Positions 55,101-64,000 of a stretch of 64,000 bases of DNA are shown here, in pieces. Origin of the DNA: Clavaria fumosa (lineage: Eukaryota; Basidiomycota; Agaricomycetes; Agaricales; Clavariaceae); contig OX637806.1 of the NCBI GenBank assembly GCA_951802425.1, positions 806,001 through 870,000 on the forward strand. The letters run 5' to 3'. The position numbers were made by a program, and so were the translations under genes. Every line of letters begins with the position of its first letter. Positions within the stretch are counted from its first letter, which is position 1. The notes beneath the pieces were generated by a model. The model was not told the DNA's origin and did not search any database. It worked only from the letters and a program-made list of their open reading frames with translations.

Positions 55101-55953
55101 TGAGGGCGAGTTCTTTGACCTGGGCGATATCAGCCCGGACGACGAATCCGATGGGGCCCCGCCTGCACCAACGCCAGCCTCAAGACGTGCTGCACGCGCG
55201 GAAACACTTGGGAGTCGTGCTCGGAGATGGCCCGCTGCAACGGCACTGCACGCTGGGCCGCCTGCTTCTGACTTTGCCTCCACTTCCAGGCTGCCGAACC
55301 GTGGTGGGAGGACACGCATCGATGGACAGGCTGTCGAAGGGATCGAAGGGACCTGGGCTTTGTACGAATCTGACAACGAGTCAATCATGGGGCCGGGTGA
55401 CGTGCCCACTTCTCCCGTCGCACCACGACAACAAGAGGTGACCCGGGGGCATTTCGATGCGTCGTATCGACTACCAGAGACCACTGGCCGTAGAAATGGC
55501 CAGTTCGAACGCATCGGACACTCGAGCACGACCTCTCTTCGGCCGGCCACGCCAGGGCATGGCCTGGGTGGCCAATCGAGGAACCAGAACAATTCCCCAA
55601 AACCTCGTGGCGTGGATATACGTCTGGCAGCCGCGGCCGCCCCGACGACCTCGGGGCTACCGGAGGGAAAATATCACGTCGATCGCCCCCCTCAGACACG
55701 TCTTCCGGCTTGGACTGCAGAAGCCGCCGCCGACGACGACGATATACGGTTTTTTGATGCGGACTCGCCCGGCAGCGTGCCCCGGAAGGATGCAGGAGGT
55801 TCTCAGAGCTCGGATGGCATCGAGGATGCATTTGCTTTGCTGTCGGTGCGGCCTCCAGCAAGACTCGTGCAGGAGAAGCAACAAGAGTTGCCTCCGGAGC
55901 AGGAAGGTAATTTGCAAAGGACGGGGAAGTGCTATATTGAGCTGTCGGATTGA
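52104..55953 (+). CDS. SLX1: SLX1 structure-specific endonuclease with giant repeat extension
   Basis: Six exons: 52104-52210, 52275-52316, 52420-52638, 52743-52993, 53053-53156, 53227-55953; 3450 nt, 1149 residues. The N-terminal GIY-YIG nuclease reads FYACYLLKS ... [20 protein letters not shown] with [16 protein letters not shown] and [11 protein letters not shown]. The C-terminal RING-like zinc domain is [10 protein letters not shown] ... [20 protein letters not shown] ... [28 protein letters not shown]1 with SLX4 cuts branched DNA such as Holliday junctions. Typical SLX1 proteins are 300-450 residues; here about 880 residues follow the zinc domain, built on three tandem ~190-residue units, each with an [20 protein letters not shown] and an [22 protein letters not shown] acidic motif. 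The end YIELSD resembles a SUMO-interacting motif. No stop or splice site separates core and extension. Confidence 0.87.
53738..55450 (+). repeat. Threefold ~580-bp coding repeat in SLX1
   Basis: A-type motifs ([13 protein letters not shown]) are encoded at about 53738, 54331 and 54898, and B-type motifs (EGEFFxLxDISxDDESDG) at about 53943, 54532 and 55102. The A-to-A distance is 593 and 567 bp; the A-to-B distance is a constant ~201-205 bp. Both A-to-B linkers (GFCDYRGK..., then VEP...GMKGxKGK) and B-to-A linkers (APPAPAPTS...ARAE...) are alike. A further A-like motif ([11 protein letters not shown]) is at 55738. Confidence 0.88.
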
Positions 55954-56717
55954 GTGAGGACACCACCCTTAGTCGTGACCCATGAAGTCCGAGCATGGCA
56001 TGTCGCCCTGCTTGTCTTATGACAAACAATGCAACTAATCAATGTATCTGCGATAGTACCCTAGTATTTTGTGTATGATGTTAACGTTAAATGTAATGTT
56101 GTTCTCATTCGCGCTGATGTCCTCCTTTGAGCTTCTTACGGTGTTTTGATTCATGCTCGGCTTTGGGTCGTCAAGCAACCCAAGTCGTGGTGTTCTAGTG
56201 ATTCCTTCTGGACCACTGCATGGCTTTCCCTCCACATCAGTATTGCTAGCAGGACTCTTTATAAGTTGACACGATCTCCGCACATCAAGCCGCTGAGCCT
56301 ATGGCTCAACGGCGTTCATGAATAAATAAGTCTGAATCATTCACGGTCCGCTCTCCGATTGACTACCCGTAGTAGCCGATCTCGTTGTCCAAAGTGACCA
56401 CACGCGGCATCAACCAAGCACTACAAGCTTCACTTCTCGGTCGTCGTTGGCAACGGTCCAGGGTCCAGACTGAGCCATATCAACACCGAGGCCGCATATA
56501 TCATCATAGATGGCATGCAATGTTGTAGACAGTGGCCACGCTATTGCACAGGACATCAAGGTATATTTTCAAGACTGCTACAACTGGGTGAGATTGAGTC
56601 CGTGGCGCATGCTACATCACTGCACAAGTTTCAAATGAAGGCAAATGAAGGCAACACGAGAACAGAGGAATACATGCACGTGAGCGGAGATGGATGGGCT
56701 TCGAAGCCTCCCAAAAT
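55954..56717. other. Region between convergent genes
   Basis: Lies between the SLX1 stop (plus strand) and the SAP-gene stop (minus strand). No gene seen; 3' ends of both transcripts are expected here. Confidence 0.5.
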
Positions 56718-59700
56718 TTATGCTTCATTGACGGTCATTCTCCTGTTTTCAACGACAAGAGCAACCCCACTTTTCCTCCGGGCATACTCACTCTGTCTGG
56801 CTCGCTTTTTCGCGCTCAAAAGCGCTCCACCTCCAGCGCTCACCCTTCCGGCTTTGATGCCACCCGCAACGGCGGTGCCTATGCTGCTCCTTGGTCTCGA
56901 TGACCTGATCCCCGTACGGTTTCTGGCGCCTTTCTCTGAAGGCATACTCGACGCAGCGCGTTGAGATACTAACTTGGCGATAACCTTGGAACGCGAAATA
57001 CGAGGTTTCTTTGCCAACATCAACCTTCCTCGAGCTGAACCCGCAGGCGGCTTGTTCTCCGCAGACTCTAAATCAGGCAGCGGCACCAGTGGTTTATTGA
57101 CATCTTCCAAGGGCTTATCGAGTATCGTTCCAGTCCCATCGAGTGCAGGACTAATGTTTCTCTCTTGATTGGCGGCTGAGCCGTTCGTGATTTGGCCGAG
57201 TGGAGCTTTGGATTTGAGCGACAATTTGGCTCTCTCCTCTCCAACCGAAGCCAGTGTGACTGCTGCTTCGTCGTTCACACTGCCCGAACTCTTGCTCTGA
57301 ACTTTCGCTAATGAACTCGCGGTTGGCGCCAAAAGCCTCGAAGAAGTGCGTGTCCTCGGCTCGGCTTTGGTGGGCAGGGCTGTCTGTGCTTTGATAGTCC
57401 GTTGACCGCTACCCACTTCGCTTGCTCTATTCCAAGAGGTCTTTGAGCCCATGGGCGACACTTTCGAGCCGCTAGATGTCTTGGTGCCTATCGAAGAAGC
57501 ACCAGCAATGGAACTATTTCTGCTGCTTAACCTCGAACTGGCACTCCCAGAGCTGGACAACGTTGAATTAGAATTGACACGAGTTCGAGCGATGGCTGAG
57601 GCGGACGGAGGGATAGGCGACTTCGACCTGGCAGCTGCGCTCATGGCTGCAGAGGGAGCAGTCTTGACAATTCCTGAGTCTGTCCCGCTTGGTTTTAAAG
57701 AGGACTTGGCGGTGGCAACATGCGGTTCAGAGACCAGAAGGCTTCGGGAGGATCCATCACGTCCGGCACCGTCGATCTTAACAACAGTTTGCGGGGTGGC
57801 AATAGGAAGCCTGGTCGTTTTCTGTAATTCAGCCTTGTTTGTTTTGCTCTTGTCTCCTCTTTGGACAGCCGAAGCAATGACATTTGCTGGCTTGGGGGCA
57901 GTCGAGCTGACACCCTTCCAAACACTGCGCACGACCGACTTCGCCGAATTCAGGAAGGCGAAGCGGGTATTCGTCGGTTTCTTTTCTGTGCACATTTTAA
58001 CGTGATCAGCGGTATGCATCAGAAACGCCAGAAAAGACCTACGATTCTCTACGACCTTGCCAACGCTTACTCTGCTACTCCTTCTCCTTGCTTTACTTAT
58101 CTCCAATTTCCGCTTAATCGCTTCACGTTCCTTCGCTCTTTGCTCGTCCGATTCTGTGGATCCGGGGATCGGCTTGTTTACAACCTTCGCAGCCTCATTT
58201 TGCTCCTGAGGTTGCACAATATTGGCCTCGATACGAGGGCGTTTCGACATCCTTCTATTCCCTTCTGCATCCTCGACGCCACAGTCGAGGGCCCCTGGCA
58301 TATCCATCTTCTTGCGAACGACATTGCTAAAGACAGTCGCCCTCTGACCACCCCTGGAAGCAGACTTCTTTCCAAGGGATTGACGCTCGACCCTCCCTGC
58401 GCCGGAAGCATCAGCTGGAGGATGATCTTCCACGGCGATAGATTTCCTCTTGACGCCCTTTCCGGGATCACCTCTTCTCGCCGCATAATGATCCACAATT
58501 GATGGCATCTTGGCAAACTCTTCCTGGTGCAGCCTGTCGAATTTCTGTCTCTCTTTATCGCCAGCGCGAGGTGTTTTTTCAACGTCGGTAGGATTCGTGT
58601 CGGTGCGCGACTTGCCACCATTGCCCAACCGTTGCAGCATGTCTGTCCCAACGCTTTGAACCCCTTTAATACCCAGGCGCTTGTTCATCTCCTCCAGGAC
58701 AGACGCGGCTGCCGACTTGAATGTAAATGCAGGAGCAGGAAGCGGAGAACCAAATATGAATGGTGATGGTCCCGGTGCGGGCTTCAGGGTCGCAGGTGTC
58801 GCAGGTACTTGTGTCGAAGCAGGGACAACTTCAGCGGGAGGTTCGTCTGTGAAGATGGGCTGGGAAGATGTCACGGGCATCGCGCCAGGCATTGCCATGC
58901 CTTCATCGTCACTCTCTGTGGGTTTCTCTGCAGCTACCGGGAGACTGGGATAGAGCCTTTCATCGCTGCCTTTTATGCCAGGTGAGGGCGGCCAGTTCTG
59001 ACGTCCGTCATGGCCAACTAAGTCGAAGTTCGTCTTCCAAGGCTTCAAAACGGGCGTCTTTCCTACGAAATCCATCGCGTAGACGGTGGGACCAGTGACC
59101 AGGCGGATCGTCCTCTTCGGTCCTCCATCGCTATCATTGACACCCAGACTTGCATTTTCCGGCACTGGTTGGCCCGTGAAGCCGGGTTGGCCTGGAAGCG
59201 GAGCGAATCGTGACGCGCCACAAATGGTGCTATCGGGCGTGGAGAACTGGAAATGGTCGGTTTGAGGAAGCATGTCTGGCTCGGCTGGGGGGAGCTCGGA
59301 GTACGGAACCGAGTTCTGCCTCAATTGGTCTTCATCGTCCGATATAGGGTGGAGGGAAGGGAAGCTGAAGGCCGAATTGACGCTGTGAGTTGACTTGACG
59401 GAAGTCGCACGCTGGAGGCCGAGTGTACTGGCCAATGCTTTGATGGAAGAGCTAACGCTGGTTGCTTTATGGGACAGAGTTCAAACAAAAGCACATCGAT
59501 GTTACCATGCGACTTACTCCTTGAACGCTGACTTCCATACTCATGTGAGACAGAGCTTTTGCTGCTCATTGTCTTGCGAGAGGTCAGAGTATTCATGGAT
59601 GAAGTCTCGTCCAGCTCTTCGATGCTATCCAAGAGTTCCCATTGTTCGCTAGTCCTCTGACTCTGCCGGACGCTGTCATTCTCGGTTTGACATTCACCAC

Positions 59701-59917
59701 TCTTCTGGTCAGTCAGAGCGCCTCCCTCGTCCATGAGAGCGATCCTCAACGGCGAATCTATAGGCAGCGTTTCTGCATGTTTCTTCAATTTGTCGACAAG
59801 TTCCGTGTTCTTCCCAATTGCCTTGATAGAATGTAGTTTACAAAGTTTGACCAGTTGGTCGCGCTTCAGTGAATGAAGCGCGGGCGAATTAAAGAGAATC
59901 TGCGTTGTCGTCGACAT
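56718..59917 (-). CDS. SAP-domain nuclear protein
   Basis: Exons 59917-59518 and 59464-56718 (intron 53 nt, GTAAGT to AAAG, phase 1) give 1048 residues. Residues 10-50 are a SAP domain (LHSLKRDQLVKLCKLHSIKA, then TELVDKLKKHAE), a helix-turn-helix that binds AT-rich DNA or chromatin. The rest is Ser/Pro-rich and strongly basic, probably disordered, with nuclear-localisation-like KRKS and KRPRIEA segments and conserved-looking blocks such as RFAFLNSAKSVVRSVW and AKKRARQSEYARRKSG. A second, 90-nt intron is possible at 57981-58070 (GTAAGCG to AAAAG); splicing it would keep the frame and shorten the protein by 30 residues. Function unknown; a chromosome or microtubule-associated role is a guess. 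Confidence 0.75.
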
Positions 59918-61241
59918 TGATTGTCTGTACCGGCAGTGGTAGGCGTGGTTGCCAATAGTGACAAGACAATGTAGGTTCGGGAGAAATGATGCGGCGCGGT
60001 GAAGGCGCGTTCAACTTGCACGTGATCTTGCGCACACGCGAGTATGACTAAGCAAAGCATCTCTTAATCTGAGCCTGAGCCTTATCGTCTTATCTTAACC
60101 CTTTGCTCAACCTCGGTCCCCTACTGACTGTGCTCCCGCCCAAGAAGAACTGATTGTTGATTCATGCCGCTTGGTGCGCTGATGCCACCTAATTCCCTGA
60201 CAAGGCTGTGATGCGCTCATTGTGTCGGCCGCTGCCCTCTATCGCATGTTGTATATCGCTGTAAGGCTGATGCTCAAGCTTCCGGCCGCCTCTTGGCCAC
60301 TGGTTATCTGTGGTTTGGACCGCTCTTGAATAGGCCCGAGTACCTGCCCCTCTAGCAGCAGGAGTCTCGGGACGAGCTGTCGTACTTTTTCGCTCCCTCT
60401 ACCTTGCCCGCCGTAGTCGGCTTTTGTTCTACCAGCTTTTCGGCTCCCCTCCTCAACAAGGTTCGCGCACGGAGCTCGCGTCTTGGCACCTCGATATTCC
60501 CCCTTCGCAAAGCCGGATATGTTCAGGCCCTCCCTGATTCTGAGTGCCGGCTTTGTCTGCCCCTGTCCGCTGTCTCCTCTGTGGTTGCGTGGATAGACTT
60601 TGCTGAGTCCCAATTATTCGGTTTATTTCTTCACCAAAAAATTGCTGTCCCCTATGGGCCCTATCTTTCGGGCCTTTCTCGCCGCCCCTCATCTCACCCG
60701 TACGCTTGCCGAGCGGGCTCTTACCCCTTCGCTGTGGAATCGACTGCTCCACCGTAGAATCCATGCTGGGCATCCTCTCTAGCTCAAGGCATCGTGACCT
60801 GCTTCCAGCCCGTCGCCTATGTGGATTCTAGGGCGTGTTCCAATAGAGTTTCGCTTTAGCAACATGCCTCTCCCACGTATTCATTCCTCGTTGCCTTCCA
60901 TTGCCTTCCATTGTTCCATGAGCGGACTAGTGTGGCACAAGGCTGTCAGGAGACAATCCACCGTTTTCCATCCGAGGCAATGCTAAGTGGGGCAATTCCT
61001 GATTGGTGTTTGGCGTTGTTTGCGCGTATAGGTCCTCGAGAGCAATCCGAAAACTGCCTTATAAAGCAGGTGTTTGTGACATCACAAAGTCACACTGGTT
61101 GAAACAATCCGTATAAAAGACGAGAGGAGCGGTTCCACGCCTCCCCCCACTCTCCCGTGTATTCGACCCTCGACTTTCTATATTTGTCCCCCGCTCGGAC
61201 CGCTGCTCCCCCCCTTTTCAGACCGAGCTCAATTCAATACC
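59918..61241. other. Intergenic 1.3 kb between divergent genes
   Basis: Shared upstream region of the SAP gene (minus) and Clp1-like B (plus). No gene is supported. A TATA-like GTATAAAAGA at 61110-61119 lies about 130 nt before the ATG of Clp1-like B, and a C-rich leader follows. Confidence 0.5.
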
Positions 61242-62362
61242 ATGGTTCTCCAACGAACCTCCACGAGAAATCGTGTAGACCCAGATGGTGAAAACAAGAG
61301 CCCAACAACCGCTATCACGCGTTCTGTGACCCGTGCGTTGCGCCGCCTCTCCACACGAGACGTTGGAGCCACGGTAGCCAGTCTACGTCATACCCCCGGG
61401 GATGGATCCAGACGTCATTGCGTCAGGACACAAGTAAAATCGCGCTCCGCTCCACCATCACCAGTGCTTTCCCGGATTAAAAGCCAAACGGTGGATACGC
61501 GGATCCGACTCAAAAGACGTATGAGGATACGACTTCCGTCTCGTCTGGTGAGGCCAGCCTATCGTGAGGTGTCGAAAGAGGCCATCAGGGCAGTGGATGA
61601 CAAGCTTCCTGACGTCTCGTTGGAATACATTCGTGACCACCTGGAAGTTGAAGGACCTATGTAAGACTTATTTTCTCTTCACGCAACTCCACGCAACTCT
61701 TTCTAAACCAGTCTCTCAGGATGCTGGAAGCACTTAAACGTGTCAGAGTTCAGGATAAGATGGACCGGCTCACCCTACCTCAAAAAATCGATGTGCGTGT
61801 CGAGGACGCATCGCCAGTCATGCCCACACATGTCCTGGCGATCTACAACGAACAAGGGCCTCCTTCCACCGGCAGTCGAACCCAGGTCAAACTTTTCCCG
61901 ACACACCATATCGTACTGGCCGCCCATTGCGCAAACCTCCCTTCGCTCCCAGTCTCCGTGCCTTTGGAAACCCAGACAGAAAGTTCCACTGTTTCTCTGC
62001 CGGTCGTACCGTTGAACCTTCCAAGCCCTTCGACATTCCCTACGCTCTGCGAATATTTATACACGAGAGATACCTGTAAACTTTTCGAATCTCTTTTCCC
62101 CTGCCCGCCGCCCTCATCCTTCTATACGATGCCCGCGACTGCGGATGACCCGAATCCCGCCGCCAGTTGGTTCTCCCAGTCACTCGCACAAGAGTACGGC
62201 AGGTCGCCGCTGCTCCGTTGCGCGAACATTGTCATTGGGCTGTGGCGCAATGCTTGTACTCTTGGAATGTTCGATCCGAATTTGTGGCGTGTGCTGGACT
62301 TAGCGTGGGAGATTATCTTGTGTGCCATTGCGGATTCGAGTGATAGTGTGAGGGCGGCATGA
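61242..62362 (+). CDS. Clp1-like protein B
   Basis: Exons 61242-61660 and 61720-62362 (intron 59 nt, phase 2, CTAAAC branch site) give 353 residues, close to the ~365 of Coprinopsis Clp1. The core reads PTHVLAIYNEQ, VKLFPTHHIVLAAHCANLPSLP, VPLNLPSPSTFPTLCEYLYTR, LFESLFP and LRCANIVIGLWRNACTLGMFDPNLWRVLDLAWEIIL. The N-terminal ~100 residues are basic and Arg/Ser-rich. It lacks the charged tail of Clp1-like A at 50274. The two genes are on the same strand 11 kb apart, separated by SLX1 and the SAP gene. Because this copy has the standard length, it is the better candidate for the developmental Clp1 function. Confidence 0.83.
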
Positions 62363-63173
62363 CGAGGATTCATGTATCTTCAAGGGCCTGTATTGGAAAA
62401 AAGGAAAAAGATTACCTGTATAATTTGGAGTAGCATACCGCATGCACTGTTTGCATTATTGGCCCATGCCAAGTTACTGTAGCTCACTAGCGCTCACTCA
62501 CTCACTTATAACTGTAACCGATTCTCGGCATCGGCAACCCCTGACAAATTAGTCGCGACTCAGCGGATCAAGATTGTCCGAGGTCCAAGAAAGGTCGATG
62601 ACGTGGTACAAACATATGAGCGCATGGGGGCATTGAAAATTTTTGATGTCAAGATAGATGCTATGGATACGAACTTTTTTTGTATTCTGTAGATCAATGC
62701 GCAGCTTTGCGAAACTTGTCTGAGAGTCGTTAATTGTATTGAAGTGCACTGCAAATGCACTATGAGTGTTGATCCCACGTTCAACCGACGTTCAACCGCA
62801 CCGGTTACATGATTACACGTGATTTGCTTTGATCACGTGGTATGACCTTCTTTCTTCAACCCGAATTTCCGAACTTGCTGCGGAGTGCATAAAATTACCA
62901 CCGAACGAACACACTTGATGTCGGTTAGCCAATAACCCCCCCCCCCCCCATACTCCTGACCGCATAACACTATTTCCTCTACATCCCTCTTCTCTACGGT
63001 AAGCTCAATTTCTTCTCAACTTCTTCTTCGTGTGCTCCCCCTGGCCGTGTTTTCTGATTGTCCACCATCATGGATTCCTCTAGACTCTCTAGACTCTCCC
63101 CCAAGAACGGCATGCTCGTTTAGTTTCTTCGAATCCTTTGGCATATTTTTTTTGGCTCCTAGTCCCTATTACG
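62363..63173. other. Intergenic 0.8 kb
   Basis: No gene seen. Features are a GATCACGTGGT box at 62831-62841, TGCATAAAATTA at 62886-62897 (TATA-like) and a run of 13 C at about 62937-62949. Confidence 0.5.
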
Positions 63174-64000
63174 ATGGAGCATCACCTCATTTCTGAAAAG
63201 GAGAAGGAGGGCATCGCCCTACCCAACTTGACGCATCACCAGGACGGTTCACCCGCTAGAAAGCCCGCCTCTGGTCGTACCTCGCCCAAGAGAGCCTATC
63301 ATCACACCAGCTGGTCCGCGCCAGACGCACCGCTGTTGCCTAATTCATCGCAACCATTTCTGCACCTAGAACAAGAAAGCCATAGTCCATTTTGTCTCCA
63401 ACGCCTGAAAATACCGCGACTTCGCTCTGTCCGCCTCCCCAGTATCACATTTATTGCCGATTCTAGGCCATTTTGGCTGACCCTGTATTTTATCTTCAAC
63501 CTTGGCCTGACCCTATACAACAAACTGGTCCTCGTCAGCTATCCATGGCCCTATTCCTTGACCGCCGTGCATGCCTTCTCCGGCACTATCGGTGCCTCTT
63601 TGATGCTTGCCAGCGGCGCTTTTGTACCTGCTCGGTTGTCCGACAAGGAATGGATGTCGGTCGCCGCTTTCAGTGTGCTGTACACAGTTAATATCGCCGT
63701 CAGCAATATCTCATTGCAGTTGGTGACTGTCCCGGTGAGCGTATCTTCTAGACTTTCTCCAACAAGGAAAGTACGCTCATGTTGGACTATGGCGAGCAGT
63801 TTCATCAGGTCGTAAGGGCAGCGACGCCAGTGTTCACTGTCGCACTTTCCGCTCTCCTACTCAGCCAGTATTGCAGCAAGACAAAATTAATAGCCCTCAT
63901 CCCCGTAATGACAGGTGTTGGATTTGCGTATGTGTTTCAAGCCTTTGATGACCAACACGTATCCTAAGTCTTGTCCTTTTTACACCAGGACATACGGAGA
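63174..64000 (+). CDS. Triose-phosphate/nucleotide-sugar transporter family, 5' part
   Basis: Membrane carrier of the drug/metabolite superfamily. Exons in the window: 63174-63734, 63800-63927 and 63989 to the edge (introns 65 and 61 nt). After a ~95-residue hydrophilic cytosolic start come membrane segments FWLTLYFIFNLGLTLYNKLV, LTAVHAFSGTIGASLMLASG and SVLYTVNIAVSNISLQLVTV, then FHQVVRAATPVFTVALSALL and LIALIPVMTGVGFA|TYGD, the order seen in fungal TPT-type proteins. The LYNKLVL and TPVFT signatures fit this family. Substrate cannot be told. The C-terminal half is outside the window. Confidence 0.87.

Noticed and set aside
1..64000. CRISPR arrays, bacterial operons, ribosomal RNA or tRNA genes
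   Set aside because: Spliceosomal introns and eukaryotic families throughout; no regularly spaced identical repeats, rRNA signatures or tRNA cloverleaf boxes were recognised by eye.

Overview
The window is fungal nuclear DNA, almost certainly from a mushroom-forming basidiomycete (Agaricomycetes). The evidence is short spliceosomal introns (about 50-100 nt, GT-AG with a few GC-AG), Clp1-like genes, a Zn2Cys6 transcription factor, chromodomain Ty3/gypsy and tyrosine-recombinase retroelements, and strong CpG depletion confined to the repeats. It falls into two halves that join near position 23,900.

The left half (1-23,895) is a transposon graveyard. In order it holds: a Tc1/mariner element cut by the window edge (1-1144) with a 49-nt intron at its second catalytic Asp; an old CpG-poor stretch with an RHS-like fragment; one Ty3/gypsy chromovirus (4664-11731, 5-bp target duplication GGCAG) whose pol and most of its 3' LTR are inverted relative to gag; a second RHS-like fragment; a decayed DIRS-like element (RT-RNase H-tyrosine recombinase, about 15.2-18.2 kb); and a 4.1-kb DNA transposon (18866-22984) encoding a ~1003-residue coiled-coil protein that I cannot place in a named superfamily. 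A 641-bp non-autonomous relative (23248-23888) carries the same type of ends. Both have inverted repeats beginning TGGGG and both sit in perfect 7-bp target duplications. Most inactivating changes in these elements are CGA-to-TGA or the opposite-strand equivalent, as expected from deamination of methylated CpG.

The right half (24,254-64,000) is CpG-rich gene space: two paralogous small secreted Cys proteins with a shared promoter block; a GC-rich satellite-like tract (29.3-30.5 kb) and a long GC-rich non-coding stretch; a giant (1940-residue) Zn2Cys6 transcription factor in seven exons; a hypothetical gene; a WASP-type WH1-CRIB gene facing a mitochondrial type II NADH dehydrogenase gene (18 exons, one of 11 nt) across a local duplication in which each copy keeps a different functional gene; a Clp1-like gene; SLX1 endonuclease with an ~880-residue extension built on a threefold ~190-residue repeat; a SAP-domain protein; a second Clp1-like gene; and the start of a triose-phosphate/nucleotide-sugar transporter.

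Exon boundaries were built by hand from splice signals, reading-frame phase and family motifs. Every multi-exon model I give has a coding length that is an exact multiple of three. No database search was run, so family names come from motif recognition.
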